A stretch of 64,000 nt of DNA from Streptomyces termitum (GTDB lineage: Bacteria; Actinomycetota; Actinomycetes; Streptomycetales; Streptomycetaceae), in NCBI RefSeq assembly GCF_014650175.1, contig NZ_BMUL01000005.1, forward strand, positions 62,001 to 126,000, given 5' to 3'. How positions within the stretch are numbered: the first letter of the stretch is position 1; each line of letters begins with the position of its first letter. Below the pieces are notes generated by a model. The model saw only the letters and a program-made list of their open reading frames with translations. It had not been told where the DNA came from and made no database searches. Shown one piece after another: positions 7,432 through 16,883 of the stretch. Both the position numbers and the translations under genes were made by a program.

Positions 7432-8421
7432 TTGCGTCTTCGCACCCCCTTCGCCCTGCTCGGGGCGGCGCTGCTGGTGCTCGTGGGGCCCCCGCTGCTC
7501 ACCCCCGGCAGCGGCTCCGGCTCCGACACCGGCACCGACATACCCGGCCTGCGGTTCATGGTCCCCAACACCCCCGGCGGCGGCTACGACATCACCGCCC
7601 GCACCGTCGCGAAGAACGCCGAGGAGGCCGGCCTCACCGGCGGCATCGAGGTCTTCAACCTGCCCGGCGCGGGCGGCACCGTCGGCCTCACCCGCCTGGT
7701 CGGCGAGCGCGGCGACGGCCGCCTCGCCATGTCGATGGGGCTCGGCGTCGTCGGCGCCGTCCACACCAACAAGACCCCCCGCACCCTCGCCGACACCACC
7801 CCGATCGCCCGGCTCACCGAGGAGCAGGACATCGTCGTGGTCTCCAAGCACTCCCCGTACAAGACCATCGGGGACCTGCTCGCGGCCTGGAAGGCGAACC
7901 CGGGCAAGCTGCCGGTCGGCGGCGGCTCCTCGCCCGGCGGCCCCGACCACCTGGCGCCGATGCTGATGGCGCGGGCCGCCGGCATCGCGCCCCGGGACGT
8001 CAACTACATCCCCTTCGACGGCGGCGGCGAACTCCTCGCCTCGATCCTCGGCGACAAGGTCGCCTTCGGCGTCTCCGGCGTCGGCGAGTACCTGGACCAG
8101 ATCGAGGCGGGCGAGCTGCGGCTCCTCGCGGTGACCGGCGCCGAGCGGGTCCCCGGCCTCGACGCCCCCACCCTCCGCGAGGCCGGCCTCGACACCGAGT
8201 TCACCAACTGGCGCGGCATCGTCGCCCCGCCCGGCCTGACCGACGCCGAGCGGGAGCGGCTGGTCGGACTCGTCACGAAGCTGCACGACTCGCCGCAGTG
8301 GCGGGAGTCGCTGAAGACCCACGGCTGGACGGACGCCTTCCTGCCCGGCGAGGAGTTCGGCGCCTTCCTCACCGCGCAGAACGAGCGCGTCGACACCGTA
8401 CTGAAGGAGCTGGGACTGTGA
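7432..8421 (+). CDS. tctC: Tripartite tricarboxylate transporter substrate-binding protein
   Basis: 329 residues from a TTG at 7432, chosen because GAGAGG lies 8 bases upstream and the encoded N-terminus ([20 protein letters not shown]) is a signal peptide or anchor. No lipobox cysteine is seen. The mature part has the family signatures [16 protein letters not shown] and [15 protein letters not shown]. TctC-type proteins bind citrate or related carboxylates outside the membrane and hand them to TctA/TctB, a secondary transporter driven by the ion gradient. The stop overlaps the tctB start (GTGA). Confidence 0.9.
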   Translation: MRLRTPFALLGAALLVLVGPPLLTPGSGSGSDTGTDIPGLRFMVPNTPGGGYDITARTVAKNAEEAGLTGGIEVFNLPGAGGTVGLTRLVGERGDGRLAMSMGLGVVGAVHTNKTPRTLADTTPIARLTEEQDIVVVSKHSPYKTIGDLLAAWKANPGKLPVGGGSSPGGPDHLAPMLMARAAGIAPRDVNYIPFDGGGELLASILGDKVAFGVSGVGEYLDQIEAGELRLLAVTGAERVPGLDAPTLREAGLDTEFTNWRGIVAPPGLTDAERERLVGLVTKLHDSPQWRESLKTHGWTDAFLPGEEFGAFLTAQNERVDTVLKELGL

Positions 8422-8924
8422 CCGGCGGTGCGCGGGCCTGGCTGCGGGCCCACTCCGAACTGGGCGTCAGCGCCCTCCTCCTGCTCCTGGGCGTCCTCGT
8501 CCTCACCGACGCCCTCACCCTGGACGTCGACGTGGCCGCCCGCGGCCCGGTCGGCCCCGCCACCGTCCCCCTCGTCGTCGGCTGCGGCCTCCTCGCCGTC
8601 GCCGTCCTCCTCGCCGCCGACGTGCTGCACGGCGGCCGGGGCGAGGCCGAGGGCGGCGAGGACGTCGACCTCGACGCCCCCGCCGACTGGCGCACCGTGC
8701 TCCTCCTCGCCGGTTCCTTCCTCGGCTTCGCGGTCCTCATCGGCCCGCTCGGCTTCCCGGTCTCCGGCGCCCTGCTCTTCTGGGCCGCGGCCTACGTCCT
8801 CGGCAGCCGCCACCCCGCCCGCGACCCGCTGATCGCGGCCGTCCTCTCCCTCCTCACCTACGGCGTCTTCGACCGGCTGCTGGGCGTCCCGCTGCCCGGC
8901 GGCCCGCTGATGGGAGTGCTCTGA
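8418..8924 (+). CDS. tctB: Tripartite tricarboxylate transporter small membrane subunit
   Basis: 168 residues from GTG 8418, overlapping tctC by 4 bases. Four hydrophobic segments (about residues 14-32, 46-66, 93-110, 116-150) match the TctB family of small, four-helix subunits. It has no known catalytic motif; it is thought to support the large permease TctA. tctA starts 2 bases after its stop. Confidence 0.88.
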   Translation: MTGGARAWLRAHSELGVSALLLLLGVLVLTDALTLDVDVAARGPVGPATVPLVVGCGLLAVAVLLAADVLHGGRGEAEGGEDVDLDAPADWRTVLLLAGSFLGFAVLIGPLGFPVSGALLFWAAAYVLGSRHPARDPLIAAVLSLLTYGVFDRLLGVPLPGGPLMGVL

Positions 8925-8926
8925 CC

Positions 8927-10414
8927 ATGGAATCCCTGACCTCCCTGATGGACGGCTTCGGGACCGCCCTCACCCCCGTCAACCTGCTGTGGGCGGCCGT
9001 CGGCGTGCTCCTCGGCACCGCGATCGGCGTGCTGCCCGGCATCGGCCCCGCCATGGCCGTCGCCCTGCTCCTGCCGGTGACGTACGGCCTCGAACCCACC
9101 GGCGCGTTCATCATGTTCGCCGGCATCTACTACGGCGCCATGTTCGGCGGCTCCACCACCTCCATCCTGCTCAACACCCCCGGCGAGAGCGCGGCCGTGG
9201 TCGCCGCGATGGAGGGCCATCCGATGGCGAAGGCGGGCCGGGGCGCGCAGGCGCTCGCCGCCGCCGCGATCGGCCACTTCACCGGCGGCATGATCGGCAC
9301 GCTGCTGCTGGTGGCGCTCGCCCCGGTCGTCGCCGCGCTCGCCGTCGACATCGGCGCCCCCGACTACCTGGCGCTGATGGTCCTCGCCTTCATCGCGGTC
9401 ACCTCGGTCCTCGGCTCGTCCCGGATCCGCGGCGTCGCCTCCCTGCTGATCGGCCTCACCATCGGCCTGGTCGGCCTGGACCAGCTCACCGGCCAGCAGC
9501 GGCTGACCTTCGGCTCGCTCCAGCTCGCCGACGGCATCGACGTCGTCATCGTCGCGGTCGGCCTCTTCGCGATCGGCGAGGCCCTGTGGGTGGCCGCGCA
9601 CCTGCGCCGCACCTCCGGCCGCCCGCTGCCGGTCGGCCGCCCGTGGCTGGCCCGCGAGGACGTCCGGCGGACGTGGAAGCCGTGGCTGCGCGGCCCGTTC
9701 ATCGGCTTCCCGTTCGGCGCGATCCCGGCCGGCGGCGCGGAGATCCCGACCTTCCTCGCGTACGTGACGGAGAAGCGGCTCTCGAAGCACCGGGACGAGT
9801 TCGGCAAGGGCGCCATCGAGGGCGTCGCGGGGCCGGAGTCGGCGGCCTCGGCCTCGGCCGCCGGCACCCTGGTCTCCATGCTGACGCTCGGCCTGCCGAC
9901 GACGGCCGTCGCCGCGGTGATGCTCGCCGCCTTCCAGCAGTACGGCATCCAGCCCGGCCCGCTGCTCTTCGAGCGGGAGCCCGAGCTGGTGTGGGGCCTG
10001 ATCGCCTCGCTCTTCGTCGGCATGGTGCTGCTCCTCGCGCTGAACCTGCCGCTGGCCCCGGTCTGGGCGAAGCTGCTCCGCATCCCGCGCCCCTACCTGT
10101 ACGCCGGCATCCTGTTCTTCGCCGCGGTCGGCGCGTACGCGGTCGGCGGCGAGGCGCTCGACCTGGTCGTCCTGCTGATCGTGGGCCTCCTCGGCCTCGG
10201 CATGCGCCGGTACGGCCTGCCGGTCCTGCCGGCGGTGATCGGCGTCATCCTCGGCCCGGCCGCCGAGCAGCAGCTGCGCCGGGCGCTCCAGATCAGCGAC
10301 GGCTCCCTGACCGGCCTGGTGAACACGCCGTTCTCGGTGACGGTCTACGCGGTGGTGCTGCTCCTGCTGGGGTGGCCGCTGCTGCGGAAGGCCGTGGCCC
10401 GCCGCGCCTCCTGA
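8927..10414 (+). CDS. tctA: Tripartite tricarboxylate transporter large permease
   Basis: 495 residues, the usual TctA length. [18 protein letters not shown] near the N-terminus and [17 protein letters not shown] are hallmark TctA segments, and about twelve membrane helices are visible. It is the channel-forming subunit for cation-coupled uptake of tricarboxylates delivered by TctC. Last gene of tctCBA; a hairpin follows at 10431. Confidence 0.93.
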   Translation: MESLTSLMDGFGTALTPVNLLWAAVGVLLGTAIGVLPGIGPAMAVALLLPVTYGLEPTGAFIMFAGIYYGAMFGGSTTSILLNTPGESAAVVAAMEGHPMAKAGRGAQALAAAAIGHFTGGMIGTLLLVALAPVVAALAVDIGAPDYLALMVLAFIAVTSVLGSSRIRGVASLLIGLTIGLVGLDQLTGQQRLTFGSLQLADGIDVVIVAVGLFAIGEALWVAAHLRRTSGRPLPVGRPWLAREDVRRTWKPWLRGPFIGFPFGAIPAGGAEIPTFLAYVTEKRLSKHRDEFGKGAIEGVAGPESAASASAAGTLVSMLTLGLPTTAVAAVMLAAFQQYGIQPGPLLFEREPELVWGLIASLFVGMVLLLALNLPLAPVWAKLLRIPRPYLYAGILFFAAVGAYAVGGEALDLVVLLIVGLLGLGMRRYGLPVLPAVIGVILGPAAEQQLRRALQISDGSLTGLVNTPFSVTVYAVVLLLLGWPLLRKAVARRAS

Positions 10415-10430
10415 GCGCGGCCCCGCACGT

Positions 10431-10475
10431 ACGCCCCCGTCCCTCCCGACCCCCGTTCGGGACGGCCGGGGGCGT
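10431..10475 (+). terminator. Hairpin terminator after tctCBA
   Basis: ACGCCCCCGTCCC pairs with the later CGGGAC..GGGGGCGT with a small bulge. It lies between the convergent tctA and DUF402 genes. Confidence 0.7.
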
Positions 10476-10501
10476 ACTCCCGTCTTCGCGCGCGGGAGGG
10501 C

Positions 10502-10987
10502 TCAGACGGCGGCGAGCAGGGCCGTCAGGCCGTGCCGGCCCAGCCGGGCCAGCTCGTCGAGGGCGGCGACGGCCCGCTCGGCGGCCTCCGGGTCGGCGGC
10601 GGACAGGCCGCTCGCCGCGAACTCGTCCTCGTCGAGCCGCAGAACCTCGCTGCCGTCGGCCGACACCCACAGGTCCAGGTCGAGGTCCTCCACCACCACC
10701 CCGGCGGGCCCGATCGCGGCGGGCCGGGTGACGTCGCAGTACCAGCCCTTGAGGACGCCGTCGGCCGCCCGGACCTCCTTCACCGTGTACCAGCGGTCGG
10801 CCCAGTAGTGCTCGACGAAGACGTCGCCCGGCTCGAAGCGCACGAACCCGAAGTCGCGCACCCCCTCGGCCGCCCACGGCGCCCGCACCGACAGCCGGGT
10901 GGCGGTCTCGGCCAGCACCTCGGCGGGGTAGCGGATCTTCAGCCGGCCCGCCTTCCACAGCGCGACCTCAACCGAGCGTCCGGACAT
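10502..10987 (-). CDS. DUF402 (FomD-like) domain protein
   Basis: 161 residues. The central segment VFVEHYWADRWYTVKEVRA ... LKGWYCDVTRPA ... VEDLDLDLWVSADG is the DUF402 barrel, whose members (FomD, Ntdp) hydrolyse nucleoside di/triphosphate-type phosphoanhydrides with metal help; the acidic DLDLDLW cluster is the metal-binding part. Its start overlaps the end of the GNAT gene by 20 bases, so the two are co-transcribed. Specific substrate unknown. Confidence 0.8.
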   Translation of the reverse strand: MSGRSVEVALWKAGRLKIRYPAEVLAETATRLSVRAPWAAEGVRDFGFVRFEPGDVFVEHYWADRWYTVKEVRAADGVLKGWYCDVTRPAAIGPAGVVVEDLDLDLWVSADGSEVLRLDEDEFAASGLSAADPEAAERAVAALDELARLGRHGLTALLAAV

Positions 10988-11891
10988 GCCGCACCTCCGT
11001 CGCCGCCACCTCGTAGCCGAACCAGGCGTTGACCGCCAGCATCGGTCCGTTCGCGGCGTCGTTCCCGGTGAACGCCTCCCGGCAGCCCGCCGCCCGCGCC
11101 CGGTGCAGCGACTCGTTCTTCACCAGCTTCGCCAGCCCCCGGCCCCGGAAGGCGGGCGCGGTGCCGGTCATCCCGGAGCCGTACCGGCCCAGGCCGTCGG
11201 TCAGGGCGGCGGTGAAGGCGGCCGGCACCCCGTCCACCACCGCCACCACGGACAGCTCCCGGTCGAGCAGCGGGTTGCTCCAGGTGGTGGCGAGCCAGTG
11301 CGCGTAGTCGTCGAGGACGGCGGCGACGTCGCCCGGCTCGTCGGCGCTGGTCGCCGCGTCCAGCTCGAAGAGCGGCCGGGGGTCGGTGGCGAAGCCGGCC
11401 GCCGTGCGCAGCTCGACGCCGGCCGGGGGCTCCCGGCGCGGCGGCAGCGCGGCCGAGGCCAGGTCCAGCCGCAGGAAGCGGGCCGACCGGCTCGGCGCGT
11501 AGCCGTGCCGTCCGGCGAAGGCCCGGTCCCCGGGGGTGTCCAGGACCCAGCTGTACAGGGTCGTCGCGCCGCGCTCCGCCAGGTGCTCCTCGGCCGCCCG
11601 CAGCAGCAGCGCCCCGGCGCCCCGGCCCCGGTGCGCCGGGTCCACGCCCACGTTGACCGAGCCGATCCCCGGCTCCGGGGACTCGTGGGCGAGGGCCACC
11701 TCGGCGGTGCCGATGACGTCGCCGTCCTCCGTCACGGCGACCAGCGGCCGGGCGCGGGCGTCGGGATGGGCGTGTGCCCAGGCGGCGGCGGTCTGCTCGG
11801 CGGTGGCCAGCATGTAGGGGAAGGCCGCCCGCCGGACGCGGGCGAAACCCCCGGCGTCCTCGGGCCGTACATCACGGACGATCACAGTCAT
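10968..11891 (-). CDS. GNAT family N-acetyltransferase (tandem acetyltransferase)
   Basis: 307 residues starting at MTVIVRDVRPEDAGG (ATG 11891); a longer frame to 12002 runs into the divergent GntR gene. The N-terminal GNAT domain has the acetyl-CoA loop VDPAHRGRGAGALLL (about 100-115). A second GNAT-like half at the C-terminus has APAFRGRGLAKLVKNESL. Double-GNAT proteins of this kind in Streptomyces include mycothiol-synthase-like and antibiotic-modifying enzymes, but the acceptor cannot be told from sequence. First gene of a two-gene unit with the DUF402 gene. Confidence 0.83.
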   Translation of the reverse strand: MTVIVRDVRPEDAGGFARVRRAAFPYMLATAEQTAAAWAHAHPDARARPLVAVTEDGDVIGTAEVALAHESPEPGIGSVNVGVDPAHRGRGAGALLLRAAEEHLAERGATTLYSWVLDTPGDRAFAGRHGYAPSRSARFLRLDLASAALPPRREPPAGVELRTAAGFATDPRPLFELDAATSADEPGDVAAVLDDYAHWLATTWSNPLLDRELSVVAVVDGVPAAFTAALTDGLGRYGSGMTGTAPAFRGRGLAKLVKNESLHRARAAGCREAFTGNDAANGPMLAVNAWFGYEVAATEVRHVRTLG

Positions 11892-11964
11892 GGGGCCGCA
11901 CGCTACGGGCGGGGCCGTACCGCCGCCTCCCATTTTCCGGCGGGGTGGGGGCAGAATCGGGCGG

Positions 11965-12342
11965 GTGACACTGACTCTCGTTGTGGACCAGCAGTCCACC
12001 ACCGCCCCCTACGAACAGCTGCGCGCCCAGATCTCGGAGCGGGCCCGGTCGGGCAGACTCCCGGTCGGCTACAAGCTGCCGACGGTCCGGGGACTCGCGG
12101 AGCAGCTGGGGCTCGCCGCGAACACGGTCGCCAAGGCGTACAAGGCCCTGGAGGCCGACGGGGTCATCGAGACCCGGGGCCGGCACGGCACCTTCGTCGC
12201 GGCGGCCGGTGACGCCGCCAGCCGCCGGGCGGCCTCCGCCGCCGCGCAGTACGCGGAGGAGGCGTACCGCCTGGGCCTCACCCGGGACGAGGCCGAGGGC
12301 GCCGTCCGGGACGCGCTGCGGGCCGCGTACGACTCCGAGTGA
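11965..12342 (+). CDS. Small GntR regulator (YtrA subfamily)
   Basis: 125 residues from GTG 11965. The winged helix (APYEQLRAQISERARSG ... LPTVRGLAEQLGLAANTVAKAYKALEADGVIETRGRHGTFV) occupies residues 14-80. The tail is only about 40 residues long, as in YtrA-type regulators that lack a large effector domain. It diverges from the GNAT gene with 73 bases between, so it may control that promoter. A perfect 15-bp hairpin ends its unit. Confidence 0.88.
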   Translation: MTLTLVVDQQSTTAPYEQLRAQISERARSGRLPVGYKLPTVRGLAEQLGLAANTVAKAYKALEADGVIETRGRHGTFVAAAGDAASRRAASAAAQYAEEAYRLGLTRDEAEGAVRDALRAAYDSE

Positions 12343-12345
12343 ACC

Positions 12346-12380
12346 GGTGCGGGCCGTGCCGCCTCGGCACGGCCCGCACC
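12346..12380. terminator. Perfect 15-bp hairpin between GntR and AAA ATPase genes
   Basis: GGTGCGGGCCGTGCC and its exact complement flank a 5-base loop 3 bases after the GntR stop, between convergent genes. Confidence 0.88.
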
Positions 12381-12408
12381 CGGAGCCCCGCGTGGTGGGG
12401 GCGGGGAC

Positions 12409-13518
12409 TCACAGATACAGGCCGGCGGCGGGGAGGCGGGGTTCGGGCAGGCCGACCGGGGAGGCCCCGCGGCGCAGCGCGAACAGCTCCGCCAGGGTGG
12501 CGCCCTCGTCCGGCACCCCGTCCTCCCGGCCCAGCCAGGCCGCCGACTCGGCCGGGGTCAGCCGCCCGACCTCGATCCGGGCCAGGCAGCGGCCGGGCCG
12601 CACGACGGCCGGATGGAGCCGCTCCACGTCCTCGTTGGTGGTGAGCCCCACCAGTACCTTCCGGCCCTGGCCGAGCAGGCCGTCCGTCAGATTGAGCAGC
12701 CGGGAGAGGGCCTGTCCGGCGACGTCCTTGGCGCCGCCCCGGATCAGCTCGTCGCAGTCCTCCAGGAGCAGCAGCCGCCACCGCTCCTTCTCGCCGTCCT
12801 CGTCCTCGCCGATGGCGATGTCCATGAGGTAGCCGATGTCGTTGAAGAGGCGCTCGGGGTCGAGCACGCAGTCCACCTGGCACCACTCCTGCCAGGACCG
12901 GGCGAGGGTGCGCAGCGCGGACGTCTTGCCGGTGCCCGGCGGCCCGTGCAGCAGCAGGAGCCGTCCGGAGACGTCGTCGGGGGTCAGCGTCATCAGCCGG
13001 TCCATCGACTCGGCCACCGGCGCCGTGTAGTTGGGGCGGGCCTCGTCCCAGGTGGTCGCGCTGATCCGGCGGGTCATCCGGCGCGGGCCGCGCTGCGGGG
13101 TCAGGTACCAGAAGCCCATGGACACGTCCTCGGGCTCCGGCTCGGGCTCGTCCCGGGCGTTCTCGACGGCCTGGTCGAGGACGCGCCGGGCCAGTTCGGG
13201 GTCGGTGGCGGTGACGAGGACGTCGGCGCGGTGCTTCCAGCGGGTGGAGAGGATCGTCCAGCCGTCGCCCTCGGCCAGCACGGAGCTGCGGTCGTCCTCC
13301 TCGGCGCCGCGCAGCACGCGGGCGCCGGGCGGCAGCAGGGTCGCGTCGGGCCTGGCCCGGTCGAGGGTGGTGCTGCGGGAGTGCGGCTGCTCGCCGGTCG
13401 TGAACCGGTCGAGGACGAGGGCGTCCAGGACGTCGGTGGGCGAGTCGCTGTCGTCGATCTGGATGGAGACCGGCAGCGGCGGACGCGGCCCGGACGGCAC
13501 GGCGGAGGTGTCGGACAT
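12409..13518 (-). CDS. AAA ATPase with DUF5925-type N-terminal domain
   Basis: 369 residues from ATG 13518 (MSDTSAVPSG); an in-frame upstream ATG at 13533 is possible. The N-terminal half (to about 160) is the Streptomyces-type domain that precedes a classic AAA module: Walker A GPPGTGKT, Walker B LLLLEDCDE, sensor TTNED and an arginine-finger-like PAVVRPGRCLARIEVG. Similar proteins are conserved single genes in Streptomyces. A remodelling or regulatory ATPase is likely, but the target is unknown and no operon partner is present. Confidence 0.82.
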   Translation of the reverse strand: MSDTSAVPSGPRPPLPVSIQIDDSDSPTDVLDALVLDRFTTGEQPHSRSTTLDRARPDATLLPPGARVLRGAEEDDRSSVLAEGDGWTILSTRWKHRADVLVTATDPELARRVLDQAVENARDEPEPEPEDVSMGFWYLTPQRGPRRMTRRISATTWDEARPNYTAPVAESMDRLMTLTPDDVSGRLLLLHGPPGTGKTSALRTLARSWQEWCQVDCVLDPERLFNDIGYLMDIAIGEDEDGEKERWRLLLLEDCDELIRGGAKDVAGQALSRLLNLTDGLLGQGRKVLVGLTTNEDVERLHPAVVRPGRCLARIEVGRLTPAESAAWLGREDGVPDEGATLAELFALRRGASPVGLPEPRLPAAGLYL

Positions 13519-13579
13519 GCCGCCATGATCCACCGGCGGCCCCCGCCGCGCACCGGATTTTGCGGCGGGGACGGGGGAA

Positions 13580-13608
13580 GGGGCCGACCGGTCTCCCGGA
13601 CCGGCCCC
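13580..13608 (-). terminator. Imperfect hairpin downstream of the deacetylase gene
   Basis: GGGGCCG and CGGCCCC flank an inner ACCGGT..CCGGA segment just after the stop of the minus-strand operon that ends at 13615. Confidence 0.5.
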
Positions 13609-13614
13609 GGCGGC

Positions 13615-14433
13615 TCAGATCCAGTGCCCGCGCGCCGCGCCCCGGGCCCGCCGGGTGAGGGCGTACGCCTTGGTGAGGGCCCGGTCGGCGGCGAAGTTCC
13701 GGCCGATCGCCCGGCCCTCCACGAGGCGGGTGAACTCCTCGACGGTGGTGGAGCGGCGGACGGTGACCCGTTCCAGGGCGTACGGCCCCTGGCGGCGGCG
13801 CGCGAGCGCGTTGCCGACGGCGAGGGCCTGCGCGAAGCCGGCCTCCCGGACGGCGGTGCGCACCCGGCGGCTGGAGTAGCCGTACGGGTGGGCGAAGGAG
13901 ACGGGCGCGGTGCCGGTCTCCTCGCCGATCAGCTCCCGGCAGCGCAGCGCCTCGAACCGCAGCCGTCGGGCGTCGAGCTGGTCGAGCTGCGGGTGGGTGT
14001 GGCTGTGGCCGCCGATCTCGGTGCCGGCCGAGGCCAGTTCGCGCACCTGCTCCCAGGAGAGCATGGTGTCGAGGGCCCCGCCGGCGGCGTGCCGGCCGGG
14101 CAGCCAGCCGCTGGTGACGAAGACGGTGCTCGGGAAGGAGTGCTTCGCGAGCACCGGCAGGGCGTACCGGTGCACGCCCTCGTAGCCGTCGTCGAAGGTG
14201 ACGAGGACCGGCCGGCCGGGCGGCTCGGCGCCGGTCCGCCAGGCGGCGGCGAGCGCGGCGGTGGTGACGGGGGTGAAGCCGCGCCCGGCCACCACCTCCA
14301 TCTGCGCGGCGAACGCCTCGGGGGTCACGGAGAGCCCGAGCGTCGCGGGCGCCGGGTCGGGGGAGACCGCGTGGTACATGAGGATCGGCACCGGCGCGGG
14401 CGCGCCACCGGCCCGGTCCGTCCCCCCGCTCAC
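13615..14433 (-). CDS. Polysaccharide deacetylase (CE4 family)
   Basis: 272 residues from GTG 14433, whose start overlaps the upstream glycosyltransferase stop (GTGA). NodB-domain motifs: MYHAVSPDPAP at the front, TFDDGYEG (catalytic base and metal Asp), HSHTHPQL (metal His pair) and FAHPYGYSS. CE4 enzymes remove N-acetyl (or O-acetyl) groups from chitin-, peptidoglycan- or polysaccharide-type chains using a divalent metal. No signal peptide is visible, so it may act on an intracellular lipid-linked glycan made by the two glycosyltransferases of the same operon. Confidence 0.88.
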   Translation of the reverse strand: MSGGTDRAGGAPAPVPILMYHAVSPDPAPATLGLSVTPEAFAAQMEVVAGRGFTPVTTAALAAAWRTGAEPPGRPVLVTFDDGYEGVHRYALPVLAKHSFPSTVFVTSGWLPGRHAAGGALDTMLSWEQVRELASAGTEIGGHSHTHPQLDQLDARRLRFEALRCRELIGEETGTAPVSFAHPYGYSSRRVRTAVREAGFAQALAVGNALARRRQGPYALERVTVRRSTTVEEFTRLVEGRAIGRNFAADRALTKAYALTRRARGAARGHWI

Positions 14434-15647
14434 ACCGCCGCCTTCCCGGGCAGCGCCCTGCCCGCGCCGGACACGGCCCCGGCCCCGGATTCCTCCGGTA
14501 CGGCCCCGGTCCGCTCCGGTACGGCCTCGGTCCCGGCTTCCTCCGGTACGGCCCCGGTCCCGGCTTCCTCCCGTACGGCTCCGGTCCCGTCCCCCGCGGT
14601 CGCGGTCTCCTCCGGTACGGCTCCGGGTTCCGCGGCGGGGGCGTCCGCCGGGGTGATCGGGCCCCAGGAGAAGGCGGGGGCGCCGCCCCGGCGGGCGCGG
14701 AGGGTGCCGAGGGCGTAGCCGCCTGCGGCGAGCGTCATGCCGGTGACGATCGCGCCCGCGCGGCCCGCGCCGCCCGGCCGCCGGAGCAGGGCGTCCCGCA
14801 GCCCGCGCAGCACCCCGGCGGGCAGCACCCGGCTGGTGTAGCGCCGCTCGGACTCCAGGCCCTTGCCCGCGCCGACGCTCTGCGCGACGAGGGCCTTGGA
14901 GAGCCCCTCGGCGTAGACGCGGCTGCGGAAGTAGGCGAAGCGCTCGCGGACGGCGGGCACCTTGTGGTGGATGACCGCGCGGTCGTCGATGAGGAGGACC
15001 GCGCCGGGCACCGCCCCGGCGAGCCGGATGCACAGCTCCGTCTCCTCGCAGCCCAGCGGGCGCCGGTCGCCGTCCCGGCCGATGCCGGTGGCGAAGCCGC
15101 CCGCCGCGTCGAAGGCGGTGCGCCGGAAGGAGGCGTTGCCGCCGAGGACGTTGCGGACCCGGGCCCGGCCGGGGGGCAGGCCCCGGTAGGTGCAGCCGAC
15201 GACCCAGTCGAACTCCTCCGGGAACCAGGCGGGCCGGCGGCCGGACGCCCAGAGGGGCAGGGTGCGGCCGCCGACGGCGACGACCCCGGGGTCGTCGTAG
15301 CCGGCGGCGAAGTGGTGCAGCCAGTCCCGCTCGGCCACCGCGTCGTCGTCGAGGAAGGCGACGAACTCGCCGCGGGCGGCGGCGATCCCGGTGTTGCGCC
15401 CGGCGGAGAGGCCGCGCGGGCCCGCGTTGGCGAGCACCCGGACGCCGCCGTGCCCGCGCTCCGCCGCGTACTGCCCGGTGAGCCGGTGCAGGAGCCGCTC
15501 GTTGTGGTCGACGACGAGGAGGGTCTCCAGGGCGGGCAGCGACTGCCGCCGGACGGAGTCGACGGCGGCGAGGATGTCCGTCCACCGCTCCTCGGTGTAG
15601 ACGCAGATCACCACCGAGAAGCGGGCCGGGGCGGCGCGGTCGCTCAA
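14430..15647 (-). CDS. GT2-family glycosyltransferase with repetitive C-terminal tail
   Basis: 405 residues from a TTG at 15647, chosen because it overlaps the upstream stop as TTGA and follows GGAGGGG. GT-A fold: FSVVICVYTEERW, AGRNTGIAAARGEFVAFLDDDAV (DDD metal site), and NASFRRTAFDAAGGF with ETELCIRL for the acceptor side. A hydrophobic segment AGAIVTGMTLAAGGYALGTL (about 305-325) may attach it to the membrane. The last 70 residues are a low-complexity AVPEEAGTG-type repeat. Middle gene of a coupled three-gene operon; the sugar donor is not predictable. Confidence 0.85.
   Translation of the reverse strand: MSDRAAPARFSVVICVYTEERWTDILAAVDSVRRQSLPALETLLVVDHNERLLHRLTGQYAAERGHGGVRVLANAGPRGLSAGRNTGIAAARGEFVAFLDDDAVAERDWLHHFAAGYDDPGVVAVGGRTLPLWASGRRPAWFPEEFDWVVGCTYRGLPPGRARVRNVLGGNASFRRTAFDAAGGFATGIGRDGDRRPLGCEETELCIRLAGAVPGAVLLIDDRAVIHHKVPAVRERFAYFRSRVYAEGLSKALVAQSVGAGKGLESERRYTSRVLPAGVLRGLRDALLRRPGGAGRAGAIVTGMTLAAGGYALGTLRARRGGAPAFSWGPITPADAPAAEPGAVPEETATAGDGTGAVREEAGTGAVPEEAGTEAVPERTGAVPEESGAGAVSGAGRALPGKAAV
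14491..14637. repeat. Degenerate tandem repeat (about 27 bp) in the glycosyltransferase tail
   Basis: Units beginning TCCTCCGGTACGGC recur near 14491, 14539, 14566 (TCCTCCCGTACGGC) and 14608, with a shorter variant near 14514. On the coding strand they encode AVPEEAGTG-like units. Confidence 0.75.
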
Positions 15648-16480
15648 GACGCCCCTCCCCGGGGCACGCTGACGGAGAAGGCGGCGGGGCGGCGGAGCGC
15701 CCGGACGGCTCTGGGAACGCGCTTCTCCCTGAGGATCACCTTCAGGACGCGGATGCCGTCGCGGACGGCGTTGAGGTTGCTGACGCCGTGGATGCGCAGG
15801 TACTCGTGGCTCGGGACCTCCTGCACCTTCAGACCGGCCTTGACGACCCGGATGTTGATGAGGGTCTCGATCTCGAAACCGGTGCAGTCGAGGGTGATCT
15901 TGTCGAGGCAGTGCCGCCAGAAGGCGTTGTACCCGTAGCAGAGGTCGGTGTAGCGGGCGCCGAACTTGCGGTTGACCAGACTGCACAGGGCCCAGTTGCC
16001 GAGGCGTCGGATTCCGGTCATGTCGTCGGTGCCGCCGCCGTTGGCGAAGCGGGAGCCCTTGGCGAAGTCGGCGCCGCCGACGAGGGCGGAGACGTACGAG
16101 ACGATCTCCTGGCCGTCGGCCGAGCCGTCGGCGTCGACCATGACGATGATGTCGCCGGTGCAGGCGGCGAAGCCGCTGATCAGGGCGTCGCCCTTGCCCT
16201 TCCCGACCTGCTTCACGACCTTGACGTCGGGGCGCAGCGCGCGGGCGACCTCCACGGTGTCGTCCGTCGAATTTCCGTCGACGAGCACGACTTCGTGAAT
16301 CCAGTCCGGCAGTGTCTTGAACACGTACGGAAGATTTTCCGCTTCATTCATCGCGGGAATGACGACGCTCACCGGTGGGGTGATCGCCAGATGAGACGTG
16401 ATGGCCCGGTACTGGGCCGCTATTCGACTCGGCTCGGTGATTTCTTGGCCCGTGACGGCCGGGCGCAGGAACGAGCTCAT
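15644..16480 (-). CDS. GT2-family glycosyltransferase (polyprenyl-phosphate sugar synthase-like)
   Basis: 278 residues from ATG 16480. PVSVVIPAMNEAENLPYVFKTL and VMVDADGSADG (DxD nucleotide-sugar/metal site) are typical of dolichyl-phosphate-mannose-synthase-like and UDP-glucose family 2 transferases. YTDLCYGYNAFWR and GFEIETLINIRV are further conserved pieces. No membrane helices, so it is soluble or peripheral. First gene of the GT2-GT2-deacetylase operon, all linked by 4-base overlaps, pointing to a cell-surface polysaccharide or glycolipid pathway. Confidence 0.87.
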   Translation of the reverse strand: MSSFLRPAVTGQEITEPSRIAAQYRAITSHLAITPPVSVVIPAMNEAENLPYVFKTLPDWIHEVVLVDGNSTDDTVEVARALRPDVKVVKQVGKGKGDALISGFAACTGDIIVMVDADGSADGQEIVSYVSALVGGADFAKGSRFANGGGTDDMTGIRRLGNWALCSLVNRKFGARYTDLCYGYNAFWRHCLDKITLDCTGFEIETLINIRVVKAGLKVQEVPSHEYLRIHGVSNLNAVRDGIRVLKVILREKRVPRAVRALRRPAAFSVSVPRGGAS

Positions 16481-16883
16481 TGGTCGGTATCCCTCTCGTC
16501 CGGTGGGCCGCCCACCCCGGGGCGGTCCGGTCGTGTGTCCGGTTCGAAAGGGGGGTTGCCGCCCTCCCCGCACGGAGGTGAACTCCCTTGCGGAAACGGC
16601 GAATCGGCATGTCCGGCCGCGCGGTATCCGCGACCCGGCACGCCGATGGGCACACCGGGCACGGCACCCCCCTACCGCGCCCCGCTCCGGATGGTCGCCT
16701 CGTCGGCACCCTCCCCTTGGGGTGCTTTGTCGACGGTTCGGTCCGGGTGAGATGTATGACGGTATTGATGAAGGGGACTGTAGGGCAAGTCCCGCTTCTC
16801 CGGGCCGGTTTCCGGCATTTTGGCGAACGATCAACGCCTGGAACAGGCATCTTCTCGATCGGATGAGATCAATCCGTTCATTC

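Noticed and set aside
13615..16480. Part of a natural-product gene cluster
   Set aside because: Glycosyltransferases and a deacetylase alone, with no PKS, NRPS, terpene synthase or RiPP genes in the window, point to envelope glycan work instead.
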